Shown one piece after another: positions 25,101 to 31,716 of a stretch of 64,000 nucleotides of DNA. Source of the DNA: Heterodera schachtii (Eukaryota; Nematoda; Chromadorea; Rhabditida; Heteroderidae); contig SIJG01000034.1 of NCBI GenBank assembly GCA_023374025.1, forward strand, positions 420,089-484,088. The letters are read 5' to 3'. A model generated the notes under the pieces. It searched no databases. It saw only the letters and a list, made by a program, of their open reading frames with translations, and was not told the DNA's origin. A program made the position numbers and the translations under genes. Every line of letters starts with the position of its first letter. The stretch's first letter is position 1.

Positions 25101-26699
25101 TTAGGATAAATACAATAAAAAAAAAATTAAAATTAATCCCCAAAAATAAATAAAAACACATTAATAATAAAAAAAAATGCGTTCCATCCAAAGTATGGAA
25201 GTGTTAAAATAGTGGGATTTCCTACCTATCCAACCAAAAATAACTTAAACCTTTAAAAAATTGAGAATTCTCGCCAGCACAATAAAAAAAAAAATAATTA
25301 GGCACCACATGAATCTCGCCATCCAAAACTCCCAAAATCGTAAAAAAATTATAAATAGCGTTTGTACAGTAATACAAGACAATGAATGAATGTCCTTTGT
25401 CACCACCGTCCAACACGCTTACTGTTGGACAAAAATGATGATTTGTTGAGCAGATCACGGAAGATGCTCCGATTTGTTGTCCGCTCACTGAACATCACTG
25501 GTGTCCAATTGCGACGATCGTACATGTTTTTGATCGCATTTAACGAAAAATAGCATTCCGATCGCCCCTGTGATCAAAAAGCATTTTTTGCCTATATATC
25601 ATTATTTGATGATTGATCCCTATGCGGAATGCAAATCAGCGTCAGAATCAAGTAAATTCAAATAAAAAAAACAAAATGCCTGCGATCCATGGACCGCCTG
25701 ATCATTGAAAAAGAAATGAAAGTTGTTGAAGCCGAGTTTGGTCGTTAACCGGTGCACCATTTTGCCCAGCGTTCGATAGGTGCCCATGAGACGAGTCCTG
25801 CCATCGATTTGGCACAATTTTTTTAATTTTTTCGGCATTTAATGCCGCTAAACAATTACGACGGGACGGAAACGTACAAGAGTGGGAACACGGTCCGATC
25901 CGTGAGTTCGTCCACCATTGCGGTTGTGGTGAACACCGGTACACCGCCAACCCCCCAAAATTGGGACATGCGCGCAACTTGGGCCAACGAGTACACATAG
26001 GCAAGGCCCATCACTGCGTCCACACTGTGATTGCAGTAGTGATCAACCACCCGTTGTGGGCCAATCGCATCACTGAGCTGTGTGTCCTCATAGGCCAATT
26101 GGAAAGCGCCCACGGGCAACAGCTGGAGACGGATATATGCCAACAATTAATTATACAAAATACCCAGAGTCATTGAGAGTGAAATTGATATGCCATGACA
26201 GAACCTGGAATTTCCCAGTGATGTCATCAATGGCAACATCAAACACGGGCCGAGCCTTAAAAAGTCAGTCTCGTAGGGATGTTGTTAAACCATTTGGCAC
26301 AAAAAGCGGAAAGAATGTGTGCCAATAGTTTGTTTGGCTCCTCACAATTGGAATGCTGAGTCGGAATGGGTTGCGCTGCGCGTTCAGCGGATGCTCCACA
26401 TTGTCCGGCAATGCCACAACAATGTTAAGCGGGAATGGATTTGGATAGGAGGAACCGCGGTTTTGTGACGACAAAATTGGTGTTGAATAAATGCCAAACA
26501 ATTGGGCATTATGCTTGCGTGGCACATTTGTGTCGCTTGAGGGAAGGTTGGACAACAGAAGCATCATCAACAGCAGCATGGGATGAAGTGCCGATGTGTG
26601 ATGATGGTTCTGCTGCCGCCGATGAATGCTTCTCCTCCTGCGACGGCAACGCTTATGGAGAAGCCAACAAAAAATGCTGGACGATATTGGGGGCAACAT
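2567..26699 (-). CDS. Receptor guanylyl cyclase: model using cassette A joined to the constant region
   Basis: Single-pass membrane receptor predicted to make cGMP from GTP on ligand binding. I rebuilt it from homology and splice phases. Cassette A exons: 26346-26699, 26205-26255, 25878-26122, 25695-25797, 25423-25567. Constant exons: 24528-24642, 23791-23899, 23235-23333, 22779-22888, 22569-22686, 21182-21270, 21003-21119, 20908-20950, 20401-20556, 19793-19852, 18277-18792, 16976-17155, 16547-16708, 15803-15977, 15198-15356, 14509-14707, 13224-13341, 3981-4136, 3363-3512, 3098-3188, 2779-2877, 2567-2722. Every junction keeps frame, giving about 1358 residues to the last exon found. The first ATG is 26699; an inner ATG at 26579 would put the hydrophobic leader at the very N-terminus. 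The 25695 donor is ambiguous (a GC donor at 25680 also keeps frame). The 3' end is unresolved: the last donor, TTTTG/gtgagt, implies at least one more exon. Confidence 0.85.
4358..4789 (+). repeat. 5' LTR
   Basis: The 432-bp repeat begins TGTTG and ends CAACA, a 5-bp terminal inverted repeat of the usual TG...CA type. A TATA-like TATTTAAG lies at 4552-4559 and a polyadenylation signal AATAAA at 4682-4687, so the R region probably starts some 30 bases after 4552. A pyrimidine-rich stretch fills about 4585-4680. Confidence 0.93.
4795..4812 (+). other. Primer-binding site
   Basis: Five bases after the 5' LTR the sequence TGGTGCCACGACCCGG begins. It starts with TGG, the complement of a tRNA CCA end, as expected for minus-strand priming. 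I could not assign the primer tRNA. Confidence 0.6.
4838..4979 (+). promoter_or_regulatory. Three tandem hairpins in the retrotransposon leader
   Basis: Three stem-loops follow each other: AGCTGAA-TCAG-TTCAGCT at 4838-4855, GCTGGT...ACCAGC at 4897-4922 and GCTGG...CCAGC at 4957-4979. The last two belong to an imperfect direct repeat ending CCAGCCG.GCTGT. Their place between primer-binding site and Gag suggests a packaging or dimerisation signal, which is inference. No ATG occurs between the LTR and the ORF start at 5060. Confidence 0.5.
5060..11593 (+). CDS. Retrotransposon polyprotein: Gag, glycoprotein-like module, protease, RT, RNase H, integrase
   Basis: This 2177-residue ORF starts at the first ATG after the LTR; the ten codons upstream lack an ATG. 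Residues 30-180 are coiled coil. About 200-380 is a Gag capsid-like region, and a CCHC knuckle lies at C412-C415-H420-C425. Residues 510-1080 form a Cys-rich module with an internal hydrophobic signal ([13 protein letters not shown]), a furin-type RRKR site at 792-795 and a transmembrane segment near 1050-1078. The protease DTG is at 1193-1195, RT YIDD at 1510-1513, the RNase H Asp at 1659, the integrase H1877/H1880/C1910/C1913 finger and the DDE triad D1942, D1996, E2032 (DX35E). [14 protein letters not shown] tail follows. Placing the glycoprotein-like module between Gag and protease, in one frame, is unusual: env normally follows pol. Confidence 0.9.
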   Translation: MTEQNSFNSQNGENVVLPGQIGSDFDPIFFTPEENQNLNNVLTRMRTFESAICRQFRKLEREFSELKNLTHQSDDADRMVKIERSIIDLEDRGEMDNFQMEEKMIKVAEKAETLEIRQNAFERLTKVKFNKVVEKMKVEMAKITENFDVLKIRVEFLEMENKSEDDWNENGHSFEHKQLPSSNDSEDQPNEMESCEIMISDPFLGGIAPLEMFDGNPSVSFSRWASKFVDMLSLLPQLTETQKLSRLRILLIGQARAEFEALDPPPENLTTALNHLKSKFENENTRSIARQALSICKQAPGERVYEFANRLNEAIRTALAGESEEAIRKRLMEEFMERLIPELQFEVKAGRPNSYSGAYELAQHFELLLASRRTNQISVADSVAELSSKVEALSLGQYQRENVKGGPDRRRCYYCRRPGHLVRDCKTKKRDERQNSRGPQRNNEYYGNERHWNRGPNGGENSRFVNRREQRNEREFRRSPTPNMRPRGYSNNSGSPGRRVSFGGRFAAARIASPILMAFIAILSLFAPNIAANTAVSPMICLSDAPSSLWSIPSDPFCPTWTPTVEPIPANFAIFRQNTIQYKTEATACKCVKTSISRRIGFFGGKIEEISTSPVEVPTAICHQMKEMKYSPAGDLNFYEGNKTFRATNNSLEVGWSSWPTGIFWRTNEVTNCYVYGTVVFTRHGMPGISTPVNDCNACVYQSGNCHCSQISLIWKPDQTHQCAYVEVGRWGGEYSTRIWTANYGDFALTFLNASRKSDCDGTEFVISDQAFAVPAAQYDEIIKRSGEPNERRKREIGLVYSSQLSAQLTALSVKISQNTQRLFTETIRQICMSLKFLADQTLALAEANPTLLARFYLGNPFLSARLVTKETLEIKPCFAINEREMHFNWQSGHCFDKLPIIFNLYGRQKHGFLDPNTMIIHPRAGEIDCNQAKHLYIVVKGSILQYDQMTGEMTHIPYGSLHQLSRHGKIDFPEFPVQFFKNKVMANLTELYSPENFNETMEVAKFAQEIARLSKPNAWESPSEKSEQMAANIVSSGLFAFLKGGIFTINQLWVFVCCCYVTITVLIQILLPQRIAQAIQYLNLVGQALNVFKNNRKNRDKNDRVIELKNNDQRGVPRPILKKREMRSITPLTERWLSPELGTATPLQRSLRFKENEMEQRVVQIAVAETNCDPNFRIVGMANDKKVIHLLDTGAHVTLCGIQTAKRLGITELEPAKITGVIGVSGKIVNILGQKKIEMQIFGCTVETVIYVAEAEIGGVGTYDIIVGRKTFRQLPLLLDLQTGTLIRKEDGQTYNCEKFNEKDVYFYESENKKENGEKIKEELEICLEKHKSVFARHEYDLGTCAYCAPPILTTSDLPERVRPYPVPEKYEEELKAQIEKMLKSGVIRESCTPWAHNIVLVKKSNGQLRPCVDFRPLNKVTVPDPYPIPRMDKTILRAAGKKWYSTLDLASGFWQIPLDKDSSYKCGILTPWGLYQMLKMPFGLRNAPSIFQRVMDKVLKDLPNVTAYIDDILIHTDSEKEHLETLESVFEKLEENGLKLKKEKCCFFKSECTYLGHILNKNGYRPSMNNREVIEAFPAPKNVKEVKRFLGMISFFRKFIPEFAVIAHPLNQLTKKENEFNWLEKEEEAFGKLKQQLLKAPCLRAPNYKLPFYLFTDASAVAYAGALMQSADENQMHAVGFWSRTLNSTEAKFPPTHGELAAIVHAVQNFKPIIYGAELIILTDHRPLTFLFSKSSSNPKLNRWLMSLQEFEPKVVYLEGKANRVADALSRVPIKWDQIESKCKEDIPFLLVTDEENGLEINREKIEKETTLDPILSQIVSKIKENWVEPIQEELNVYYKQRDQLYLEGNLIRKKPLRQIVIPEKMRNLVLKLLHRAHFGIVRNKARARNQVWWPEIGDDVENFVKSCWICQKNGPNPPKTDADYKWPDSMFPFERVHADLAGPIWGTNFFILVDAYSKFPFVYQMNSTHSSALINSLRELFGIFGSPKTLVTDNGTQFVSNEMEMFLQGEGIRHLTSPTYHPSSNGEAERFVRTFKEGMGKMLEDGKSIKIAQFVFLQEYRATPCSAADGQSPSQRFLGRELRTELDKIKMSASAIERKRRLLPEANRERDLVTKNFEPGDLVWVKEPNGKWTPGVLLRPIGERIWEVEPEGCSISKSAHLDQLKARRAVTRHH
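11778..12479 (+). CDS. Accessory ORF2: coiled-coil and RGG-rich protein of the retrotransposon
   Basis: A 233-residue ORF lies between the polyprotein stop and the 3' LTR. Residues 10-75 are charged and helical, probably coiled coil; 80-125 are acidic and Pro-rich. The C-terminal half is basic, with a CDCWSC cysteine cluster, repeated RGG/GRG motifs ([16 protein letters not shown]) and a His-rich end. Such RGG tails usually bind RNA. It is clearly GC-richer than the polyprotein, suggesting separate acquisition. It would need a spliced RNA, an internal promoter or reinitiation; AT-rich DNA from 11594 to 11777 separates it from pol. I recognise no specific family. Nucleocapsid-like, RNA-export or silencing-suppressor roles are only possibilities. 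Confidence 0.75.
   Translation: MSNENTPPTNDLEAMEKKLLEGKKLRGTHLEELKRNLEQMSSEIRAAMKEQFETMWEKLEPRLVGQERVTAALSEALDDFMAEKPVTVNSGRDDKDKSQSLEDDPPEEGGEPEVAEPSPEPVAAQGQNFAPQGRGRGQPGPGRKDHWKSRAPKQQKRVNYLVRQLEKEWKGANMPHAPQNCDCWSCRRGRGWNYRGGRGGGAGGRGFGRGTYGYGRGHERGHHHGAGPSHFAH
12520..12531 (+). other. Polypurine tract
   Basis: The purine run GGAGGGGAGGAA directly abuts the 3' LTR, the normal place for plus-strand priming. Confidence 0.8.
12532..12963 (+). repeat. 3' LTR
   Basis: A 432-bp copy of the 5' LTR, identical as far as I can read, with TATTTAAG at 12726-12733 and AATAAA at 12856-12861. The target duplication AAACC follows. Confidence 0.93.
13224..13341 (-). CDS. Constant region: coiled-coil dimerisation linker
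   Basis: A 39-codon exon plus one base, with heptad-like spacing ([20 protein letters not shown], then [14 protein letters not shown]). This is the signalling helix found between the kinase-homology and cyclase domains. The acceptor is ttacag; the first base A completes the Lys codon left by the preceding donor AACAA/gtgggt. The donor AAG/gtaaga is phase 0. The following intron is 9087 nt because the LTR retrotransposon lies in it; without the element and its duplicated target it would be about 476 nt. Confidence 0.85.
13723..14371. mobile_element. hAT-like non-autonomous element in a gcy intron
   Basis: The element is 13731-14363 (633 bp) with 22-bp terminal inverted repeats starting TAGGGYCGCAACTTTT (one mismatch), flanked by a perfect 8-bp duplication ATGATCAG (13723-13730 and 14364-14371). 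Many copies of TCACTATTTTGG-like words lie inside in both orientations. It has no ORF. The 8-bp duplication and TAGGG ends fit the hAT superfamily. Confidence 0.85.
14509..17155 (-). CDS. Constant region: kinase-homology (pseudokinase) domain
   Basis: Five exons: 16976-17155, 16547-16708, 15803-15977, 15198-15356, 14509-14707. The order is the small lobe ([10 protein letters not shown], with the VAIK lysine), [89 protein letters not shown], and the C-lobe [15 protein letters not shown] replaces the catalytic HRD motif while DFG is kept, as in other receptor guanylyl cyclases, so it should act as a regulatory pseudokinase. The donor of exon 15198-15356 is GC rather than GT (TTAG/gcaagt); it gives a perfect phase match to the next exon. 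Confidence 0.85.
16947..16972 (+). repeat. (ATC)n microsatellite beside a splice donor
   Basis: Eight or so ATC units lie just downstream, in gene orientation, of the donor at 16975 (CAA/gtaaat). Length change here could affect splicing of the kinase-homology exon. Confidence 0.6.
17480..18168. mobile_element. hAT-like non-autonomous element with subterminal repeat arrays
   Basis: The element is 17488-18160 (673 bp), flanked by a perfect 8-bp duplication GAATTCTG. The terminal inverted repeats begin GGCTCTAATGCACTTTATGA and continue almost perfectly for about 80 bp as an array of the word TTTATGAGTCCAATC, with at least four copies on one side and about seven on the other. Such arrays are typical transposase-binding regions. 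It lies in the intron between exons 18277 and 17155 of gcy. Confidence 0.87.
18277..20950 (-). CDS. Constant region: juxtamembrane linker including a long low-complexity exon
   Basis: Four exons. 20908-20950 ([14 protein letters not shown]) and 20401-20556 ([11 protein letters not shown]...[10 protein letters not shown]) form the usual basic juxtamembrane strand before the kinase-homology domain. 19793-19852 adds 20 residues ([20 protein letters not shown]). 18277-18792 adds 172 residues rich in Ser, Gly, Gln and Asn, with [12 protein letters not shown], a run of seven Gln, several Gly runs, and [11 protein letters not shown] at the end. The last two exons both start and end in phase 0, so either can be skipped without losing frame. 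The many R-x-x-S/T sites suggest phosphoregulation, which is inference. Such a long insertion is not typical of receptor cyclases that I know. Confidence 0.7.
21003..21119 (-). CDS. Constant region: transmembrane exon
   Basis: This exon encodes the end of the extracellular stalk (VCGWDRSKC, a paired-cysteine motif usual just outside the membrane in receptor cyclases). It is followed by a single hydrophobic helix, [19 protein letters not shown], ending at the basic stop-transfer residues RRYR shared with the next exon. The entry phase (one base) and exit phase (two bases) fit exons 21182-21270 and 20908-20950 exactly. Confidence 0.85.
21182..24642 (-). CDS. Constant region: membrane-proximal part of the ligand-binding ectodomain
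   Basis: Six exons (24528-24642, 23791-23899, 23235-23333, 22779-22888, 22569-22686, 21182-21270). They encode the last third of the ANF-receptor domain: [107 protein letters not shown] and the stalk [13 protein letters not shown]. The first exon is the only one in the window that can accept the phase-1 donors of cassettes A-D: its acceptor gttcag/TG supplies two bases. N-x-S/T sequons (NRT, NET, NVS) fit an extracellular location. Confidence 0.85.
22140..22540 (+). repeat. Dispersed repeat, copy 1
   Basis: About 400 bp in an intron of the constant region share ordered blocks with 61315-61715: AAATTGAGGGCAAA near the start and ATAAATCGCGAATAT near the end, plus related AT-rich text between. 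It looks like an old, diverged mobile-element copy with no coding capacity. Confidence 0.45.
25423..26699 (-). CDS. Variable ectodomain cassette A (gcy N-terminus, nearest to the constant region)
   Basis: Five exons (354, 51, 245, 103 and 145 nt) encode about 299 residues. The N-terminus is Arg/His-rich and followed by the hydrophobic stretch [11 protein letters not shown], a signal peptide or anchor. The mature ectodomain opens with a beta strand ending in LP and then the family motif NPFRLSI / [11 protein letters not shown]. It continues with an LLPVGAF...YEDT segment, [20 protein letters not shown] and [11 protein letters not shown], all typical of the ANF-receptor fold of nematode receptor cyclases. 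The last exon ends AAC A/gtaagc in phase 1. Joined to the acceptor at 24642 it reads N-M-I-I-L-C-A-S-P. A donor after TTCCAG (26205) is preferred over a downstream one that would leave a 34-nt intron. It resembles cassette B most closely: both have a His-rich tract before the leader. Confidence 0.8.
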
Positions 26700-29490
26700 T
26701 GATCGAGTTATGAAGTTTTTCGCTTGCACAAAAAAATGGTAGAAATATTTTAAATAATTGGCGTTTCGTTCCGTTGAATTTGTCGTTGTAAAAATTTGAA
26801 GAGGAGAGTAGCGTTAGTGATCGGCACTGTGCCAAAAGGGACGAACGAACAGAAAAGTGGTTCTTTTTTTGGCAATTCTTTTGCGCGTGTGCTGATTGTA
26901 GATGAACTATTTTTTGACGTCGTTTACACGTTATGCTGTTGCTTGCTTTGTGCTTTGCTCGGCTTCTTGCTGCTGCTGTTGCTGCTGCTGCCAGCCGGTG
27001 ATCGTTGAGTTTTCTACCAGCCGTCGTTGCTTTTTCCGCCTCTGCTTCTTCGTCTTCTTAAGTGGCGATGGTAGGGGAGTCGCTCGCCACCACTGCTGAT
27101 GAGGGCACAAAAAGGCTGATGATGAAGCGACGAGCGAAGAGGCTAACTGCTGCTTCTGCTGCGGGATAGGCAAACAAAAAATCTTGCAGAATGGAGTTTG
27201 AATGGCTGATGATGAAGCTGCATATTGACTTGGGGACGACCGGGGACACCGGGGGAGGGGAGACGGGAAAAGCGGCGTTGAGTTTTTGGAGAGATTGAAT
27301 TTTGAAGAAATTTGACGGAACGGGACAAAGAGAGGGGAAAGCGGTGGGGGAGGGGGTGAAGAGCCGAGGATGAAGTGCAAAAATTTAGGACGAGACGAAC
27401 ACCAAATTGTTGTTGTGTGTCCCGCGTCCGCGTTGTTCTTCCTTCCCCCTCCCACGACGGCGTCGTCCTCTTATTTAGCCCGGAGAAGGAGGGGGGGGAG
27501 GACACAAAGCAGCAAAAGGCGGGAAAAGAGGAGGATTTGCCGCTGCTAAAAGCTGAACGGAGAAGCGGATAGTAGCGACAGCGGTGGCATCCCCACTCTC
27601 GAGAGGGTCTTGTGGAAAGCCGAGAAATGTGGTGTGTGCCGCGGGCTAAGGAGGCATGAGGGGGAGGGGGGGGGAGGGGGGGAGGGCGGCACAATTTCAC
27701 TCTGCAGCGGATGTTCTTCTCCCCTCGCACCCCACCCACCCATTTTCGGGTTCAAAAGCGGCTAAATTGCGTTGTCCCAATTGCCAGCTCCCCTCGCTCC
27801 CGCCCCCCCCGGGGGCAGCAAGTAGTAGATAAGATGTGACTATGTGACTCGACGTGGTTCTCCATCGTCGGTCCCCCCTCCCGCGTCAACACCCCCCCCC
27901 CCCCCCCCCCCCAATCTTCTCGCATGGCTTTTGCTTTTGACCCCCCTCCCCCCCCCAATCCCCCGCAGCTCTCTCCCCGCATGCCCAAGCCCTGCCCCGT
28001 GTCCCATTTGGCACATCAGCAGTGGAGAAGCGGCTGAGCATGGGGGGGGGGGGAGGGAAGAGGACATGGAAGAGCATTTTTTCCGCCTTCCTTTATGTAT
28101 TAGCAGCACCCCCCGTCCGTTCTTCTCGCGTTGAAGGGCAGCAGCGGTGGTGTAGGATTTTTTTTTCCGCTTCAGGCAAAATCCTTAATGTTTTTTTTTT
28201 GCTCGAGGCAATTTCATGAAACTATGCTTTTCGCGTCACCACCATTTCTCGCCTATTCCCAGCAGTTTCTTTGCTCAAAGAAGCATTCATTTTCACAGAT
28301 ATATAATTTGAAAAGTATGAGATGGGGCAGGGGATGAGGGGGAGGGGAGGGAGAGGTGGAACCCATCTGGTGCTGATTTTCTTTCTCTCTTTTCTGTCCA
28401 AACTCAATTAAAGCCCCTTTTTTGAGGTTTGTAGCTCATTTGTCAGTGGCCAAAGTTGCACTGCACCACCATTCATGGAGAAAATTAGGAAATTTTTTAT
28501 AAATTTTGTTTTTACTAATAAGGCAATTTCTAAATTAGTAAAAGCTTTCAAAATTGAAAAATAGATTTAAGGTATAAAAATTACCTAGCTTTGCTCTTAG
28601 TTTTACAATAGGATATGCTTAAGCCAGTGTCACAAAGCCAAATGCGTTGGTTCGAAAATAAACAATAAACGAATTGCCACAAAATGCCATTAGGCATAGG
28701 CACCATTGGACAAAAAAAGATGCTTTATAAGCATTCGAATAGATAAATTTGGACATGGGCTTGAAAACCCAATCCAATTATAGAGAACGACAATGAATGG
28801 CCAAAGGTTAAAACAAAAAACAATGGGGAAAACAGTTATTTAAATGAAAAAAGATACTATTGTTCAAAGATTAAAAATAAAAAAATATAAAATTAATAAA
28901 TTGAATAAAAATAATTAATTTATATGGATTAAAGTGTAAAGTTAAGATTTTATTAAAAAAATAGGTAGGAATAGGTACAAAGCACTTACAAATTAGGTAC
29001 CAAAATAGATAAAGACAAAGCAAAAAAAAAAAAAAACCACTCAAAAATTGGAGTTTTTTTTAATTTCAATTGAAGAAGAAATATTCATAATTCAAAAAAA
29101 AATCATAAAAAAGAGAAAAATTTAAAAAAATGAAAAATAAAATAGTTATTTTAATGAAATGTTTGTGTAAAAACAAAAAACAAAAAATACAAAAATACAG
29201 AAAACCATAAAATTTAATATTAAATAAAATAAAACATGAATATTGAGTCATTTTAAAATCCATTATGAAAAATAGGCATTTAAATTATTAAAATTCCTGA
29301 AACGCAACAAATGGCAAATTGTGAACATGAATTGGAAACTCTGTTAATTAGTTTAAAAAGCTTTTGAATGACACCGAAACTGCACATAATTGCTCAAAAA
29401 TGTGAATGGGATTTAAATGTGGGGAGACTCATAGACTGATAGCGTTAATACCGTAATTAGTTTACTGTGATTATTATGTTTTGTATTTAC
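26700..29490. other. Interval between cassettes B and A; probable promoter and 5' UTR of cassette A
   Basis: 26700-28400 is unusually rich in G/C homopolymers (for example poly-C near 27892-27912) and in CTG/CAG-type triplets near 26960-26995. 28400-29490 is AT-rich. I see no transmembrane, kinase-homology or cyclase exons, which matters for the shared-constant-region interpretation. Confidence 0.5.
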
Positions 29491-30066
29491 CGTTTGCTTG
29501 CATCGATGCCAGTTTGACCCAATGATGTACCTCAGCTTTGCTGCGCGGCAATTCCTCATCAAACGCGACATGGGGCGTCTGTGATTTCCACGCATCCAAA
29601 AAGTGTTCGTTGTTCTCCTAATGAGGAGGTAGAGACAAAATCAGCCGGAACAGGAAAAAATTTCGCCGGGACAAAAATTTTACCGCCAAAATTTTAAAAA
29701 AAAATTTAAACTTTGTTTTTTCAAGAAAAAATCTTAGAATTTTTTAATAAGAAAATTTCAAGTAAAAATGCTAGAATTTCTTTTATAAGAAAATTTAAAA
29801 AAAAATTGTTTGAAAATTTTTCTGGCTATTTAGTGGAAAAATCTTTGAAGAAATTAGTAACTCATCATAAGTCTCGAAAAACGCTAGAATTTTTCTATTT
29901 TTTTCTTGAAATTTCTTTTAAAAAAATTATCTAAGCTTTCTTTCTTGAAAAATTTCCAAGTTTTATTTTTTATTTTTTTAAATTAGGTGGCGAATTTTTG
30001 GGCTGCGCCCAAATCAACTGGGATTGTTTGTTTTTTTTTTTGTAAATTTTACATTGAAAAAAGTAG

Positions 30067-30104
<38 letters not shown>

Positions 30105-31716
30105 GATATTTTGACACGGCATGACGATGGACGACCTGGAAGTAGAATTTGATGGCATGTAGCGAGAAGTAGCAACTGCTGGATGGCGACTCGTCCAGCT
30201 GTGCGGCGACCGCGGAGGAGGGCGGCGAGTCTGCGCTGCCACCGCCGCCGGCACCGCCCTTGCGACCGCTGCTCGGCGGCTTGTTCAACGCTCGTCGCTT
30301 GTCATGGTACATGAACACCATGTGCCGATAGTTCAGGTTGATGCCGGCAAGCGCTGGCCCGTCATCCGCGTCATGCATTGCCAAAAATGAGTAAGCCGCT
30401 GCGGCCATTTGTGTGTAGGAGCCGCGCAACCGCGTCACAAACGGGTACTGGTGCTGAACACGATATTTTTTGTTAATCGGACTAACGATCGGCGGAAGGG
30501 GGGCGGGGCATTTTGTCAATTTGTAATTGATGCCATGTTGCTAACTTGCGACTAATTTGTCACTTTGTAGAGACAAAATGCCCGTCTTTGGCATTTCCAA
30601 GCAGTACCTTAGACCCAATGATGGTGGTCAGTCCGGTTGTGGTTAGCACTGGCACACCGTCGCCAAAGCCGGCCGAAATTTTGGACGCAGTTGCAAGTGA
30701 ATAAGCGTCAGCAAATCCGAAAATGGCATCTAATCGCCGCTCACAGTACGCCTAACAGTGTTTCAAATTTTAATGATGAGAAAATTCACCGTTTTCCAAT
30801 TAAATAGTTTTAAAATTCGAAGAAGCATTCATGGTTCACAATAAAAATTAATGAAGCGACGTGCCGTGCCGTCGTACCTGCACAACACCGGTGGCGGAAA
30901 TGCGCTCAGCAAGCAGTGTGTCTTCCCAGTAGCGCGAGTCGTGGTACGTGATGTTGATCCAGCCGGGCGGCATTGTGCCGTGCCGAATCACGTCTTCAAT
31001 GGCAATGTCAATGACAGGCCGAACCTGCAGCAGAACATGGACAACCAATAAATGGCATCAATGAATGTTTGACTAATCCCATCCGAATTTTTCCGGCAAA
31101 TTATGAATTTTTTTCCGTTATTAGGCAACGAATTTTTTTTCTCTAAATCTGATCACCAAAATCAGATAAATCAAAACCAAAGTTGGATCAGCAGCTATCA
31201 CACCCGTCAAAACTGCACACACCGCACCTTGCCGACTGTCAGGCCGAATTTGTCGTTGTTTGATTCACGTTCGGGAAGTATCAGGATGACGTTGAATGGC
31301 TTGGCCGACGATTGTTGTTGTACAATTTTAGTGCTGCTTCTGCTGCCGTTTGGCAGTCGTTGTAGTTGCTGCAATCGCTGGCGATAGAACTCACTGGTCA
31401 ACGACTTGTACGGCTCGGCAGCCGGCTGCCGTGGTGGATCAGATAAAAGTGATCGGCTGGTTCGCCGTTCAGCGGGATCAGCAGCAGCAACAGCTGTGCC
31501 ATCATCAAAATTTTGAGCAGAAATCGAGCCAACAATTAGAGGAGACAGGATGATGAGCAGTAGAAGAAGCATTGAGGATGACGGTGTATGATGATAATGA
31601 TGATGATGTGTTGCAGCAGAATGCCATGAACGGTGGTGTCGCATTTTTGGCCTCCTCCCGATCCTGCACCGGTCTGTGCCATGTAATGTGGATTCATTTG
31701 CTGCAAATTGCGTCAT
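29491..31716 (-). CDS. Variable ectodomain cassette B (alternative gcy N-terminus)
   Basis: Five exons: 31228-31716, 30878-31024, 30608-30751, 30136-30453, 29491-29617 (489, 147, 144, 318 and 127 nt; 408 codons plus one base). ATG at 31716; a His-rich tract precedes the leader MLLLLLIILSPLIVGS. Then come FNVILILPERE, DKFGLTVGK / VRPVIDIAIEDV, DAIFGFADAYSLATASKIS, YPFVTRLRGSYTQ, a Gly/Ser/Pro-rich insertion, CYFSLHAIKFYF and AFDEELPRS. These are successive landmarks of the ANF-receptor ligand-binding domain. The final donor, AAC G/gtaaat, is phase 1. No second membrane-proximal half, transmembrane, kinase-homology or cyclase exon lies between this cassette and cassette A. It therefore either splices about 4.8 kb on to the shared exon at 24642 or is a truncated paralogue. 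The splice join is inferred, the coding content is seen. Confidence 0.75.

Noticed and set aside
26123..26156. A 34-nt intron in cassette A
   Set aside because: It is shorter than plausible; the alternative donor at 26205 keeps frame and gives a better match to the ANF-receptor family.
26931..28134. Several open frames rich in Pro, Gly and Ser
   Set aside because: They arise from G/C homopolymer runs, appear on both strands and show no conserved motif or splice structure.
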